In this document: piece by piece, positions 47,797 through 56,343 of the stretch
Numbering within the stretch: position 1 is the stretch's first letter
Layout: each line of letters starts with the position of its first letter
Assembly (NCBI RefSeq): GCF_000011005.1
Contig: NC_013665.1
Coordinates: 310,001 to 374,000, forward strand
DNA: 64,000 nucleotides
Source of the DNA: Methanocella paludicola SANAE
Lineage (GTDB): Archaea; Halobacteriota; Methanocellia; Methanocellales; Methanocellaceae
Direction: 5' to 3'
Notes under the pieces: model-generated
Seen by the model: only the letters and a program-made list of their open reading frames with translations
Database searches by the model: none
What the model was told of the DNA's origin: nothing
Translations under genes and position numbers: made by a program

Positions 47797-49563
47797 ATGG
47801 CTTTAGACTTAGACCCGATCTACCTGGTGAACCTGTTCCTGGCCGTCATCATAGTAGCCATCGGATTCGCTTCTTATCGGCTAAATAAGAACCGGATACC
47901 TCTCTACATCGCCATCGGCTTCCTTGGCTTCGCCGTCAGCCACCTGGCTTTTATTCTCGGCTTCCGGGCGGAAGCGGAAAATTATCTAATTGTCGTGCGC
48001 ATCCTTGCCTACATCGTGATACTTCTCGGCCTGTACTTTAGCTGGCAGCAGACGAAGACCTACGTGGCTGAGCTTTCCGAGAAGAACCGGCGGCTCGAGG
48101 AGGAGATGGCAAGCCGCAGGCAGATGGAGGAGACATACAGGAGCATCTTCGAGAACACGCTCACGCCCATGATCATCGTGAACGAGGACATGACGGTGTA
48201 CCTCCCGAACCAGGGGTTCGAAACGATGTCCGGTTACACCAGAAGGGAACTAGAGAGCGGAATGAAGATCACGAAATTCTATCTCGGCGACGAGGCCGAT
48301 ATGGCCATCCGGTACCATAAGGCACGGAGGGCCGACCCCGGGTCGGCGCCGAAGTCATACGAGTTCCACTTCGTCGATGCAGGCGGTAACATCAAGGACG
48401 TGATCGTGAACGTCGCCATGCTTCCCGGGTCGATGATGAGCCTGCTGTCATTCCTGGACATATCGGAGCGCAAGCATGCCGAGGAAGCGCTGCAGGAGAG
48501 CGAGAATAAGTTCCGCGTCCTCGCAGAGACATCGCTGGCCGTCGTGTGTGTCTACCAGGGCGACCGGTTCGTGTACGTGAACCCATCGACCGAGCGCATC
48601 ACGGGATATTCCAGGAATGAGCTCCTGGAGATGAACTTTTGGGACTTTGTGCATCCCGATTATAAGGAGCTGATAAGGGAGCGTGGGCTGGCAAGGCAAA
48701 ATGGAGCGGACGTCCCCTCGCGGTACGAGATCAAGCTGATGACGAAGTCGGGGGAGGAGCGGTGGGCTGACGTGAGCGCCGGGCTCGTCCCGTATTACGG
48801 CAGGCCGGCGGCGCTCGTCAACATGTTCGATATCACGGAGCGCAAGCAGATCGAGGAAGACCTCCTGGACTCGAAGCTCCAGGCCGAGCTGTACGTGGAC
48901 CTGATGAGCCACGACATCAACAACCTGAACCAGGCGGCCATGGGCTACCTGGAGCTGGCGGAGGGGGCCCCGGAGGAAGACAGCAAGCGGTACATATCGA
49001 GGTCGCTGGACGCGCTGAACAACAGCGCCCGGCTAATCGATAACGTGAGGAAGCTCCAGCGCGCCCGGTCTGGTAAAGGGCAGGAGACTGTCGATATAGG
49101 CACCATGCTCGAGGAGGTGGCGGCCATGTACGCGGTCGTGCCGGGCAGGGACGTGGCCATTCATTATTCGCCCGTGACGGGGAGGCTCGTCAAGGCCGAC
49201 AGCCTGCTCAGGGACGTCTTCACGAACATCGTCGGGAACGCGATCAATCATTCGTCCGGGCCCGTGAGGGTCGAGATCGCCGTGGCCGGCATCGCCGTCG
49301 ATGGCCGGGAGTACTGGAAAATCGCATTCGAGGATAACGGGCCCGGGGTCCCGGACGAGCTGAAAAATAAGATATTCAACCGGCTGCAGCGCGGCGCCAC
49401 GAAGAGCAAGGGCCATGGCCTGGGCCTGCACCTGGCCAAGACGCTGGTCGAGGGCTACGGCGGCAGTGTCCACGTCGAGGACCGTATGCCCGGGGACCGG
49501 GGCCAGGGAAGCCGCTTCGTCGTGCTGCTCCCGGCCTACAGGCCCGTTCCCGTGTCCTCGTGA
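47797..49563 (+). CDS. PAS-domain sensor histidine kinase, membrane-bound
   Basis: 588 residues: three TM helices (about 9-29, 36-55, 63-82), a coiled coil (about 85-112), two PAS domains (about 115-230 and 240-365), an H-box with His372 (MSHDINNLNQAAMGYLEL) and a HATPase_c domain (NAINHSSG, DNGPG, GHGLGLHLAK). The H-box form S/G-HDINN is shared with the kinase at 51052 and is a methanogen-type variant. No response regulator is nearby. Its last 28 bases overlap the convergent cupin gene. Confidence 0.85.
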   Translation: MALDLDPIYLVNLFLAVIIVAIGFASYRLNKNRIPLYIAIGFLGFAVSHLAFILGFRAEAENYLIVVRILAYIVILLGLYFSWQQTKTYVAELSEKNRRLEEEMASRRQMEETYRSIFENTLTPMIIVNEDMTVYLPNQGFETMSGYTRRELESGMKITKFYLGDEADMAIRYHKARRADPGSAPKSYEFHFVDAGGNIKDVIVNVAMLPGSMMSLLSFLDISERKHAEEALQESENKFRVLAETSLAVVCVYQGDRFVYVNPSTERITGYSRNELLEMNFWDFVHPDYKELIRERGLARQNGADVPSRYEIKLMTKSGEERWADVSAGLVPYYGRPAALVNMFDITERKQIEEDLLDSKLQAELYVDLMSHDINNLNQAAMGYLELAEGAPEEDSKRYISRSLDALNNSARLIDNVRKLQRARSGKGQETVDIGTMLEEVAAMYAVVPGRDVAIHYSPVTGRLVKADSLLRDVFTNIVGNAINHSSGPVRVEIAVAGIAVDGREYWKIAFEDNGPGVPDELKNKIFNRLQRGATKSKGHGLGLHLAKTLVEGYGGSVHVEDRMPGDRGQGSRFVVLLPAYRPVPVSS

Positions 49564-49895
49564 GCGTAGGGCGGGCTGCATATGCAGAGTATTCGCAGCG
49601 CCCCTACCCCAGTATTCTTTATGTTATGCCGCTTCCCGGGAAGGATCAGTATGGCATCGCCCTGGATGACGGCTAACGCATCGCCGCCCAGGCTCATCTC
49701 ACCGCAGCCCTCGAGAATATAATAGACTTCCTGCGACCTGTGGTGCACATGAGCCACCGTCTCCTGTCCCGCATCGACCCGGGCCTCCGCGACGCTGAAG
49801 CCGGCGACAGGGGACGAACCGGGGTGAAAAAGCTCCCATATCCTGGACCCGTCCTTCGTCACATAGGAAGATATATTAGAGCGATTATGCATCAT
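49536..49895 (-). CDS. Small cupin-fold protein
   Basis: 119 residues. Cupin motif 1: AHVHHRSQEVYYILEGCGEM (two or three His, Glu); motif 2: PGKRHNIKNTG. A metal site is likely. Single-domain cupins of this size include isomerases, dioxygenases and sugar or small-molecule binders; the substrate is unknown. It faces the kinase gene and overlaps its 3' end by 28 bases. It lies between the two metallo-hydrolase/kinase pairs. Confidence 0.82.
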   Translation of the reverse strand: MMHNRSNISSYVTKDGSRIWELFHPGSSPVAGFSVAEARVDAGQETVAHVHHRSQEVYYILEGCGEMSLGGDALAVIQGDAILILPGKRHNIKNTGVGALRILCICSPPYAHEDTGTGL

Positions 49896-49967
49896 ATGGA
49901 GTCATCATTAACGTGAACCTTTAAGGTATTAAAACGTGATAGAAACCCGAAGGCCCGTGATATCAAA

Positions 49968-50828
49968 ATGGCTTCAAAAAGTAATGGCCCGGCCCTCGTG
50001 GCCGGCAACTCGTATTATCTGCCCGCGATGAGCAACGCGGGGCTTTTCAAGGGATACGTGATCGACCCCGGCTCCGTCGGATACGCCGACGTGGGCAGGG
50101 ATGATATCCATACCGTACTGATCACCCACGGCCACAACGACCACTTCCGCCGGGCGAGGGAGTTCAGGGAGCGCGGCGCCCGGGTCATCGCCTCGAAGGA
50201 AGACGCCCTGCTCGTCAGGAACCCGGAGGTCAATGTGCGCGGGCTGTTCAGCTGGGCGCGGCCGCCGAAGGAAATGATCACCCCGTACTTCCAGGGCGAC
50301 GCCTGCGAGGTCGACCTCTACATCGAGGACTGGCTGGACTCGTCCATCCGGGCTATTTATTTGCCCGGCCACACGCTGGGCGAGTACGGGTTCATCACCG
50401 AGGACGGCGTCCTGTACTCGGCCGACTCGCTATACTCGAAGGAGCTCTGGGGCAAGTACAAGCTGCCCTACAGCATCGACCCGGACCTGTGCCGCGAGTC
50501 GATCAGAAAGATAAAGACCCTGGACTTCGACTACCTGGTGCCGGGCCACGGCGATCCTTTGAGCAGGGAGGATGCGCTCAAGGCCGCGGACTTCCACCTG
50601 AGCCAGCTCGACTTCGTGGACGAGGTCGTCCTCGAGCTTCTCAGGGAGCCCGTATCGACCGAGAGCCTGGTCACGAAGTTCTGCTACGAGCTCGACCTGT
50701 ATAAGAGCCTGAATAACTACTGGCTGACGCTGGTGATGCTGAAGGGCCACCTGAGCAGCCTCAACCACCAGGGCAGGGTGGCATACAAGCTCGAGAACTA
50801 CTGCATGTTCTGGTTTAAATCAAAGTAG
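49968..50828 (+). CDS. Metallo-beta-lactamase-fold hydrolase, paralogue 2
   Basis: 286 residues. Motifs THGHNDHF, GHTLGEYG, SADS and PGHGDP supply the metal ligands. It matches paralogue 1 at 46883 along its length (SYYLPAMSNAGLFKGYVIDPG against TYYVPGLTNVGVYKDYVIDPG), so the pair arose by duplication. The C-terminal region VSTESLVTKFCYELDLYKSLN resembles the helical add-on of paralogue 1. Substrate unknown. Confidence 0.82.
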   Translation: MASKSNGPALVAGNSYYLPAMSNAGLFKGYVIDPGSVGYADVGRDDIHTVLITHGHNDHFRRAREFRERGARVIASKEDALLVRNPEVNVRGLFSWARPPKEMITPYFQGDACEVDLYIEDWLDSSIRAIYLPGHTLGEYGFITEDGVLYSADSLYSKELWGKYKLPYSIDPDLCRESIRKIKTLDFDYLVPGHGDPLSREDALKAADFHLSQLDFVDEVVLELLREPVSTESLVTKFCYELDLYKSLNNYWLTLVMLKGHLSSLNHQGRVAYKLENYCMFWFKSK

Positions 50829-50972
50829 AAGCGATACCATCAAATTGAATATGACGCCCGAACAACGAAAACATCTCGGCATTAATAACTCGACACTATG
50901 GTATATCCAGAAGAACCTGTGTGAGGGGAAAAAGTCAAGTTAAACGATAAGGTCAAGGCTAAAATTTTTTAA
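50824..50972 (+). pseudogene. Frameshifted gene fragment, possibly a C-terminal Cas1 remnant
   Basis: Reading open from 50824, the segment encodes IKLNMTPEQRKHLGINNST, then LWYIQKNLCEGKK in one frame. Slipping one base near 50930 continues as VKLNDKVKAKIF and a stop at 50970. The split across frames and missing upstream gene body indicate decay. The phrase LGINxSTLWYxxKNLxEGKK looks like the C-terminal tail of some archaeal Cas1 proteins I remember; that link is weak. No CRISPR array is visible in the window. Confidence 0.35.
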
Positions 50973-51051
50973 CGTACTTAGTTTATGAGTGGTTGCAAGG
51001 GCCTGAAAATATAAATATGGGGCATTCATTTTATAAAATAATGACGATGTT

Positions 51052-52272
51052 ATGAGCCCTAAACCCTCCTCCACTTTAATGCCTGATGCGAATAAGACCA
51101 GGGAACAGCTTTTATCAGAATTACAAGAGCTCAAGGCTCAGGTGGCTTTTCTTAGGGAAATGGAAGCTAAAAGCAAGGGCATCATTGAATCCTTGCGTGA
51201 GAGCGAGAAAAAGTATCGCACAGTCGCTGACAATACCTATGATTGGTCGTTCTGGTTGGACCCGAACGGTGATTTCATATACACGTCGCCGTCTTGCGAA
51301 AGGATAACCGGGTATAGGCCCGAAGAGTTCAAGAAAGACCCGGACTTGCTATCAAAAATCTTGCATCCTGATGACAAGGAAGCCTTTAAAAAACACGTGT
51401 ACGAGCACGAAAAAAAAGCCGGACCTGGCGACCTTGAGTTACGCTTAGTCACAAAAACCGGTATTATTATATGGATTCACCACATGTGCCAGCCGGTTTT
51501 TGATGAGCAGAAACATTTCCTTGGATCAATAGGAAGTAATCGCGATATCACGACTCGTAAGAGCGCTGAATTAGCATTACAAGAGGCTAAAAGGTTGGCT
51601 GAAATGTACGTGGAGCTCATGGGCCATGACATCAATAATAAGAACCAGGTGGGTATAGGTTATCTTGAACTGGTGCTCAATGAGCCGGGCCTCAGCGAAG
51701 ACGTAAAACGATCCATTGAAAAAGCCCTTGGAGCGCTTCATGACAGCTCGGGAATCATCAATAACGTAGAAAAGCTCCAGCGCATTAGTTCGGGTAAAGT
51801 TAAAGTCGAAAAGATCGACCTCGGGCAAAAATTGGTCGACATTCGGGCCCGCTACCTGGAGTCTCCAGGCAAGGCAGTCACCATAAACTATACCCCGGAG
51901 AAAGAGTGTTTTGTATGGGCAAACGAGCTTTTGACGGACATATTTTCGAATATCATAGAGAACGCCATTAAGCATTCCCGTGGCCCGGTGACAATCGATA
52001 TCAAGCGGGGCGAAATGATACGGGACGGTAAATATTATTGTAAGGTCACCATAGACGACAATGGGCCCGGTATACCGGATGAACTAAAGGAGCGACTGTT
52101 CGCGCGGTTCCAGCGAGGGGTAACTCGAGCCAAGGGTAAAGGGCTCGGTCTATATCTTGTTAAATCCCTTGTCGAAAGTTATGGTGGAATGGTGTGGGTT
52201 GAGGACCGGGTACGGGGCGACCACACGGGGGGAGCCAGATTCGTGGTCGCGTTGCCTGCGGTTGAGAAGTAG
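51052..52272 (+). CDS. PAS-domain sensor histidine kinase, soluble
   Basis: 406 residues, no TM segment: coiled coil (about 15-60), one PAS domain (about 58-175; WFW-like DWSFWLDPNGDFIYTSPSCE), an H-box with His192 (LMGHDINNKNQVGIGYLEL) and HATPase_c motifs (NAIKHSRG, DNGPG, GKGLGLYLVK). It is paralogous in the kinase half to the gene at 47797. Its codons (AAA, AAT, ATA, TTA) are clearly richer in A and T than those of neighbours, and flanking DNA is AT-rich, hinting at separate origin. Confidence 0.85.
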   Translation: MSPKPSSTLMPDANKTREQLLSELQELKAQVAFLREMEAKSKGIIESLRESEKKYRTVADNTYDWSFWLDPNGDFIYTSPSCERITGYRPEEFKKDPDLLSKILHPDDKEAFKKHVYEHEKKAGPGDLELRLVTKTGIIIWIHHMCQPVFDEQKHFLGSIGSNRDITTRKSAELALQEAKRLAEMYVELMGHDINNKNQVGIGYLELVLNEPGLSEDVKRSIEKALGALHDSSGIINNVEKLQRISSGKVKVEKIDLGQKLVDIRARYLESPGKAVTINYTPEKECFVWANELLTDIFSNIIENAIKHSRGPVTIDIKRGEMIRDGKYYCKVTIDDNGPGIPDELKERLFARFQRGVTRAKGKGLGLYLVKSLVESYGGMVWVEDRVRGDHTGGARFVVALPAVEK

Positions 52273-52434
52273 TTATATTCGCTTATTTTAAAAGAAAAAG
52301 TCCAGATTTAAAAGATACCATATACCCCGAAATAGAAGCGGGACACGCATAATCTGAACCGGTTCATAAACGATTTTAGCCTTTGAGCTATATGTAAAAA
52401 TCACTATAGTATGGATGCATTTTTTAAAAATAAT

Positions 52435-53310
52435 CTAGCTTATATTCTGGTACGCGGTGTAAGCCGGCGAGCTGTGGAACTTCATTAATTCCTTTATCCT
52501 TGCGCCGATCATCGGGTGCGATGCCAGCCTCTGGAGCACCTTAGACGGCGCCTCCGAAGGAGGCGCCTCGCCCTTTTCATTTGCCAGGTCTTTCACGCTG
52601 ACTCGGTCGATGAACTCCTTTCCGGTGACCAGCTTCAGCAGGGCCCGGACGGACGCGTCGATGTTCCGGGAGGCGACGAGCCCTCCCCGGTCGCACCTGT
52701 ACTCGTTGTACTGCGGGGCGATGACGTATGGGAGGCCCAGCCCGGGTATGCGCCTCCATCGGCCGTACTTTGCGTGTGATATCTCATGCCCCAGGATGAA
52801 CAGTAATTCGTCCTGGTCCATCGCCCGAAGGAGCCCGGTATTGATAATGATGACCTTCTTTCTCAGGCCCAGGCGCACCAGGTAAGCGTTCACCGCCGGG
52901 CTCTGGGAGACGTACGTATCGGGCGCCTGCACGTGGAGCCTCTCCGCGGCCAGCCCTACGATATCGTATATCTCCGGGAACGCATGGGGCGAGGCCTTGA
53001 GGCTGTTGCGGAGCATGGCCTGGATGATGCGGTAGCTGTTAAAAGAATTAAATAGAATGATGCCGGCCGTCGCCCCTACTGCCAGGCTGGCCGCCAGGTA
53101 GGCGAAAGACCAGAAGGTCTCCATGCCCAGCGGGGACAGGCTCCTGTAAGCCTCCGCCGCGAGAATAATGACCAGCCCCAGTATCAGGGCTAGTATAATG
53201 TAAAAAGTGATGCCCTGCCTGCGCTCCCCGCTCACGTAATACTCGTCGGCGCCGTTTTTCTTCGAGGCGTTCATCCCTGTGATATAACGCTGCCCCGGTA
53301 TATCTTTCAT
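52435..53310 (-). CDS. M48-family zinc metalloprotease (HtpX-like)
   Basis: 291 residues. Two N-terminal TM segments (about 35-55 and 65-90), the zinc motif HEISH (about 175-179) with the third ligand in EYRCDRGG, and a C-terminal ASHPMIGARIKEL stretch typical of M48 proteins. Acts at the membrane, catalytic side in the cytosol, in turnover of membrane proteins. The start has no clear ribosome binding site. Confidence 0.88.
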   Translation of the reverse strand: MKDIPGQRYITGMNASKKNGADEYYVSGERRQGITFYIILALILGLVIILAAEAYRSLSPLGMETFWSFAYLAASLAVGATAGIILFNSFNSYRIIQAMLRNSLKASPHAFPEIYDIVGLAAERLHVQAPDTYVSQSPAVNAYLVRLGLRKKVIIINTGLLRAMDQDELLFILGHEISHAKYGRWRRIPGLGLPYVIAPQYNEYRCDRGGLVASRNIDASVRALLKLVTGKEFIDRVSVKDLANEKGEAPPSEAPSKVLQRLASHPMIGARIKELMKFHSSPAYTAYQNIS

Positions 53311-53318
53311 TGGGTATT

Positions 53319-53459
53319 TTACACGGGCGGCCCGCCCTCGCCCCCGGCCTCCGGCGAGCCCTCGGCCGCCGCCTTTTCCTTAACCGGCTCCTTTTTCTCC
53401 CGGATCTCACGCTTCGTCTCGGGTATCCCCTCGGGTGTGTTCAGCCGATCGTCGCTCAT
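53319..53459 (-). CDS. Possible small charged protein (low support)
   Basis: 46 codons from ATG 53459: MSDDRLNTPEGIPETKREIR, then Lys/Glu-rich, then a Gly/Pro end. It overlaps the 3' end of the upstream membrane-protein gene by 53 bases and ends 8 bases before the M48 protease start. It could be a translated linker that couples the two genes, or chance. Confidence 0.3.
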   Translation of the reverse strand: MSDDRLNTPEGIPETKREIREKKEPVKEKAAAEGSPEAGGEGGPPV

Positions 53460-53934
53460 CATCGTCTATGTGGCCTGAGGGAACGGATAAATGATGCCGC
53501 CCGTAAATGCGGGACAATTCGGGGAACATGACGCCATAAAGCTCGCCCCCGATGGCGGACATGGCCACATAGGCCACGAAGATCACGCCCAGGCCGGCCG
53601 CGTCCATGCTTATCGCGTAGGCCGGGGGGAACACGCTCTCCGATAAGGCCAGCATCAGCCCGCATAGCCCGGCACCGGACAGGGCCGTCACGAGCCCGGA
53701 GGCCAGCGAGGCCATGGAAGTAGAGCCTGGCGGCCTCTCGTCAAAAGGAGAACTCGCGGCCCAGCGGGCGAGCATGCCCGAGACCACCATCGTAGCGGGA
53801 ACTAGCACGCCCGCCATCATCGAAAAAGGCACGAGCGGGTCGAGCGAGAGCGCCCGCCATGTAAGCCCGGACAGCAGAAAGCAAAACCCGATCAGTAAGC
53901 CGCAAAAGATGCCCGTGTGTATGGCCGATCTCAA
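53407..53934 (-). CDS. Four-TM membrane protein of unknown function
   Basis: 175 residues from a TTG with GGGAG 8 bases upstream. Four TM segments (about 6-28, 34-56, 75-98, 108-135) with Gly, Ala and Met-rich helices, then a charged C-terminal tail (HIDDDERRSAEHTRGDTRDEA region, about 155-175). I do not recognise the family. It lies between the HEAT-repeat and M48 protease genes on the same strand and may belong to one operon with them. Confidence 0.6.
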   Translation of the reverse strand: MRSAIHTGIFCGLLIGFCFLLSGLTWRALSLDPLVPFSMMAGVLVPATMVVSGMLARWAASSPFDERPPGSTSMASLASGLVTALSGAGLCGLMLALSESVFPPAYAISMDAAGLGVIFVAYVAMSAIGGELYGVMFPELSRIYGRHHLSVPSGHIDDDERRSAEHTRGDTRDEA

Positions 53935-53966
53935 CGATATCTCCCATGAGACGTATCGTCTACGGC

Positions 53967-54458
53967 CTAAAGAGCGTTATCCGGCTTTTGTAGCCTTTTC
54001 AGGGATAAAGCGGCGCATTCCCGCACGCCCCGGTACCTGTCGCCGAGCGCCTGCCTCAGCGGCCCAATCGCTTTTACATCACCGATATCGCCCAGCGCCT
54101 TTGCGGCCGCCTGGCGCACGTCGCTGTTCGGGTCGTGCAGCGCGTCCACAAGGGGCTCCACGGCCTCGTCAGCCTTCATGTCCCCCAGGGCGCAGGCCGC
54201 CTTCCGGGATAGCCATCCGTTCTTCAGGGCCCCGATCAGGCCGTTCACGTCGTTGGCTTTTCTCATGCGGTCGACTATTTGCCGCTCAAACCTGTCGACC
54301 AGGATGAAGCCCAGGGCAAGCACGCACATGGCGAGCAAAAAGGCGAACAGGTTCGGATACGGGTTGCCCTCCCCGGCGGGCATTGCGGACATGGCGCCGG
54401 CGGCGCCCGAAAAATAGCTCAACGTCACGAGGGCCAGAACCGCCCCTGTCTTACGCAT
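53967..54458 (-). CDS. Membrane-anchored HEAT-repeat protein
   Basis: 163 residues: a signal-like segment (1-22), one TM segment (about 38-55), then at least three HEAT/PBS-lyase-type repeats (about 70-160; NGWLSRKAACALGDMKADEAVEPLVDAL, then DPNSDVRQAAAKALGDIGD). HEAT repeats are protein-binding scaffolds. The repeat domain probably faces the cytosol. It shares a divergent promoter region with cfbA. Confidence 0.7.
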   Translation of the reverse strand: MRKTGAVLALVTLSYFSGAAGAMSAMPAGEGNPYPNLFAFLLAMCVLALGFILVDRFERQIVDRMRKANDVNGLIGALKNGWLSRKAACALGDMKADEAVEPLVDALHDPNSDVRQAAAKALGDIGDVKAIGPLRQALGDRYRGVRECAALSLKRLQKPDNAL

Positions 54459-54506
54459 AAATACACCTAAGAATAAATTGACATTTAAATATTAATCTTT
54501 ATCCAC

Positions 54507-54579
54507 GTGCTGTAGTATAAAAATAGGTACATTTTTCACACTTGGTATTACGAACGTTAACTTTTTTATACTATAGCAC
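54507..54579. promoter_or_regulatory. Symmetrical divergent promoter with 17-base inverted repeat
   Basis: GTGCTGTAGTATAAAAA (54507-54523) and TTTTTATACTATAGCAC (54563-54579) are inverted copies with one mismatch and a 39-base spacer. Each arm carries a TATA-like core (TTTTTATACT) pointing outward to the HEAT-protein gene and to cfbA. The identity continues beyond TATA for seven or eight bases (ATAGCAC), where a regulator could bind to both promoters. Confidence 0.6.
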
Positions 54580-54628
54580 ATAACTACTATTCTGGCTTCC
54601 GCTCAAGCGGAAACATGGGAGGAACATC

Positions 54629-55036
54629 ATGGATAACGTTGAGAAATTCGGCCTGCTGGTCGTAGGGCACGGCAGCTCGATGCCCTATAACAAGCAGCTC
54701 ATACAGGACATCGCGGACATGCTCTCGAAGAAGATGCCACAGGCCATAACAAGGATAGGGTTCATGAACATCAACAAGCCCACCATCAAGGACGGCCTCG
54801 ACAGTTTCAAGGGCACCGGCATCAAGAAGATCGTCGTGTTCCCGCTGTTTTTAGCGAAGGGTGTTCACACGACGGAGGACGTGCCGGGGCTCATCGGCCT
54901 GGGCGAGGGACAAAAGCGCATCTCATATAACGGCTATGACATCGTATACGCCGACCCGCTGGGCGCGGACGAGATGATCGCCGAGCTTTCCGCCAGGCGC
55001 GTCCGGGAAGCGTTCACCAGATACACCGGGAACTAG
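54629..55036 (+). CDS. cfbA: Sirohydrochlorin nickelochelatase CfbA
   Basis: 135 residues, the short CbiX-type chelatase. Metal-insertion histidines are His14 (VVGHGSSMPYN) and His80 (AKGVHTTEDVP). It inserts nickel into sirohydrochlorin, the first dedicated step to coenzyme F430. GGAGGA is 6 bases before the ATG. First gene of a run with the other four F430 genes. Confidence 0.93.
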   Translation: MDNVEKFGLLVVGHGSSMPYNKQLIQDIADMLSKKMPQAITRIGFMNINKPTIKDGLDSFKGTGIKKIVVFPLFLAKGVHTTEDVPGLIGLGEGQKRISYNGYDIVYADPLGADEMIAELSARRVREAFTRYTGN

Positions 55037-55040
55037 ACAT

Positions 55041-56339
55041 ATGGAGCCCGGCGCCACCATCGGCGTGCTGGACATCAACCACGGCGGGCTGCTGCTGGCC
55101 GAAAGGCTGCGCGGCCTGGGCTACGGCGCCTTCGCCGTGGACGTCTACGGCACTAAAGAAGCCAGGGACGGCACTAAGAAGACGAGCACAGGGGCTCCCG
55201 TGCTCAAGCCAGACGAAGTCGGAGACTTCGATGTGCTGGCCGTCCCGGTGCATATGCCCACGATCCCCCTCCTCCGGAGGGCATTTGCGGAAAATAAGCC
55301 CGTGCTCACCCACCATGAGCTGACTGGCTTCATCGTCCGAAAGTCCGGGCTGCTGATGAGTAAGTGCGTCGAGGTTACCGGCACCTACGGCAAGACCACG
55401 GCCTGCATGCTCATGGCACGCATGTTCCCGCGGGAGGACGTGCTGCTGCACACGAGCCGGGGCCTGTTTTATAATGGCGAGCTGATCGAGAGGCTGAGCA
55501 TCACGCCCGCGAACATCATAAGGGCCCTGGAGCTTGCGGCCGATAAGCGGCCCACTCTGTGCATCTTCGAGGTGTCGCTGGGCCTCTGCGGGATCGGCGA
55601 CGTGAGCGTCATCACCACGCTGGACAGGGATTACCCCGTGGCCGGGGGCGAGAGGGCCGCCCGGGAGGTGAAGCTAAGCTCGCTGAGCCGAATGAAGCCG
55701 GGCAGCATTCTGATCTGCGAGAATTCGCTTAGATGTGGGCGCTCGCTGAAATCCGGGAGCCCGGATAAGCTGACCTTCGGCCGGGGCGGGGACGTGTTCT
55801 ATGCACCCGACGGCAGGGTACGCTACCGCCTTCACGATGGCACCGACGGCTGGCTGAAGATCCGCCTGAAGGGCGGCTTCGACGGCCGCGCATATCGGGG
55901 CCCGGCGCTCTGCGCGGCCGCGGCGGCGCTGGCCATGGGCGGAAAGCCCGATGGCATCCAGGATGCATTCGAAGGGTTCGACGGCATCGAGGGGCGGATG
56001 AAATTCTCCACGCTCAGCGGCCGTGTGCTCCTGGACAACTCGAACTCCGGCCTGTCCATCCAGGGAGTCGAGCGCGCGCTCGATGCTGCCGAAGAAGACG
56101 AGGGATGGAAAGTCCTCGTCGTTGGCGAGGAGTCGTATAACGTCTGCGACGGCCTGGACCCCGAAAAAGTGAAGTCTTTATTGAGCGACCCCCGGTTCGA
56201 CGAGGCCGTGCTCGTGGGCGGCAGGCTGCGCGTTGAAGGTCACGCGCACGCGGACAGCCTTGAGGCCGGCCTCGCGCTGGCCCTGGAAAAGACCGAGCCG
56301 GGCGATACAATCATAAGCTGCGTTAAGACATGGAGGTGA
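55041..56339 (+). CDS. cfbE: Coenzyme F430 synthetase CfbE (Mur-ligase fold)
   Basis: 432 residues. The ATP P-loop TGTYGKTT lies at about 113-120; the central and C-terminal parts have the Mur-ligase order, including [18 protein letters not shown]. CfbE closes the final carbocyclic ring of 15,17(3)-seco-F430-17(3)-acid using ATP. It starts 4 bases after cfbA. Confidence 0.92.
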   Translation: MEPGATIGVLDINHGGLLLAERLRGLGYGAFAVDVYGTKEARDGTKKTSTGAPVLKPDEVGDFDVLAVPVHMPTIPLLRRAFAENKPVLTHHELTGFIVRKSGLLMSKCVEVTGTYGKTTACMLMARMFPREDVLLHTSRGLFYNGELIERLSITPANIIRALELAADKRPTLCIFEVSLGLCGIGDVSVITTLDRDYPVAGGERAAREVKLSSLSRMKPGSILICENSLRCGRSLKSGSPDKLTFGRGGDVFYAPDGRVRYRLHDGTDGWLKIRLKGGFDGRAYRGPALCAAAAALAMGGKPDGIQDAFEGFDGIEGRMKFSTLSGRVLLDNSNSGLSIQGVERALDAAEEDEGWKVLVVGEESYNVCDGLDPEKVKSLLSDPRFDEAVLVGGRLRVEGHAHADSLEAGLALALEKTEPGDTIISCVKTWR

Positions 56340-56343
56340 ACGT

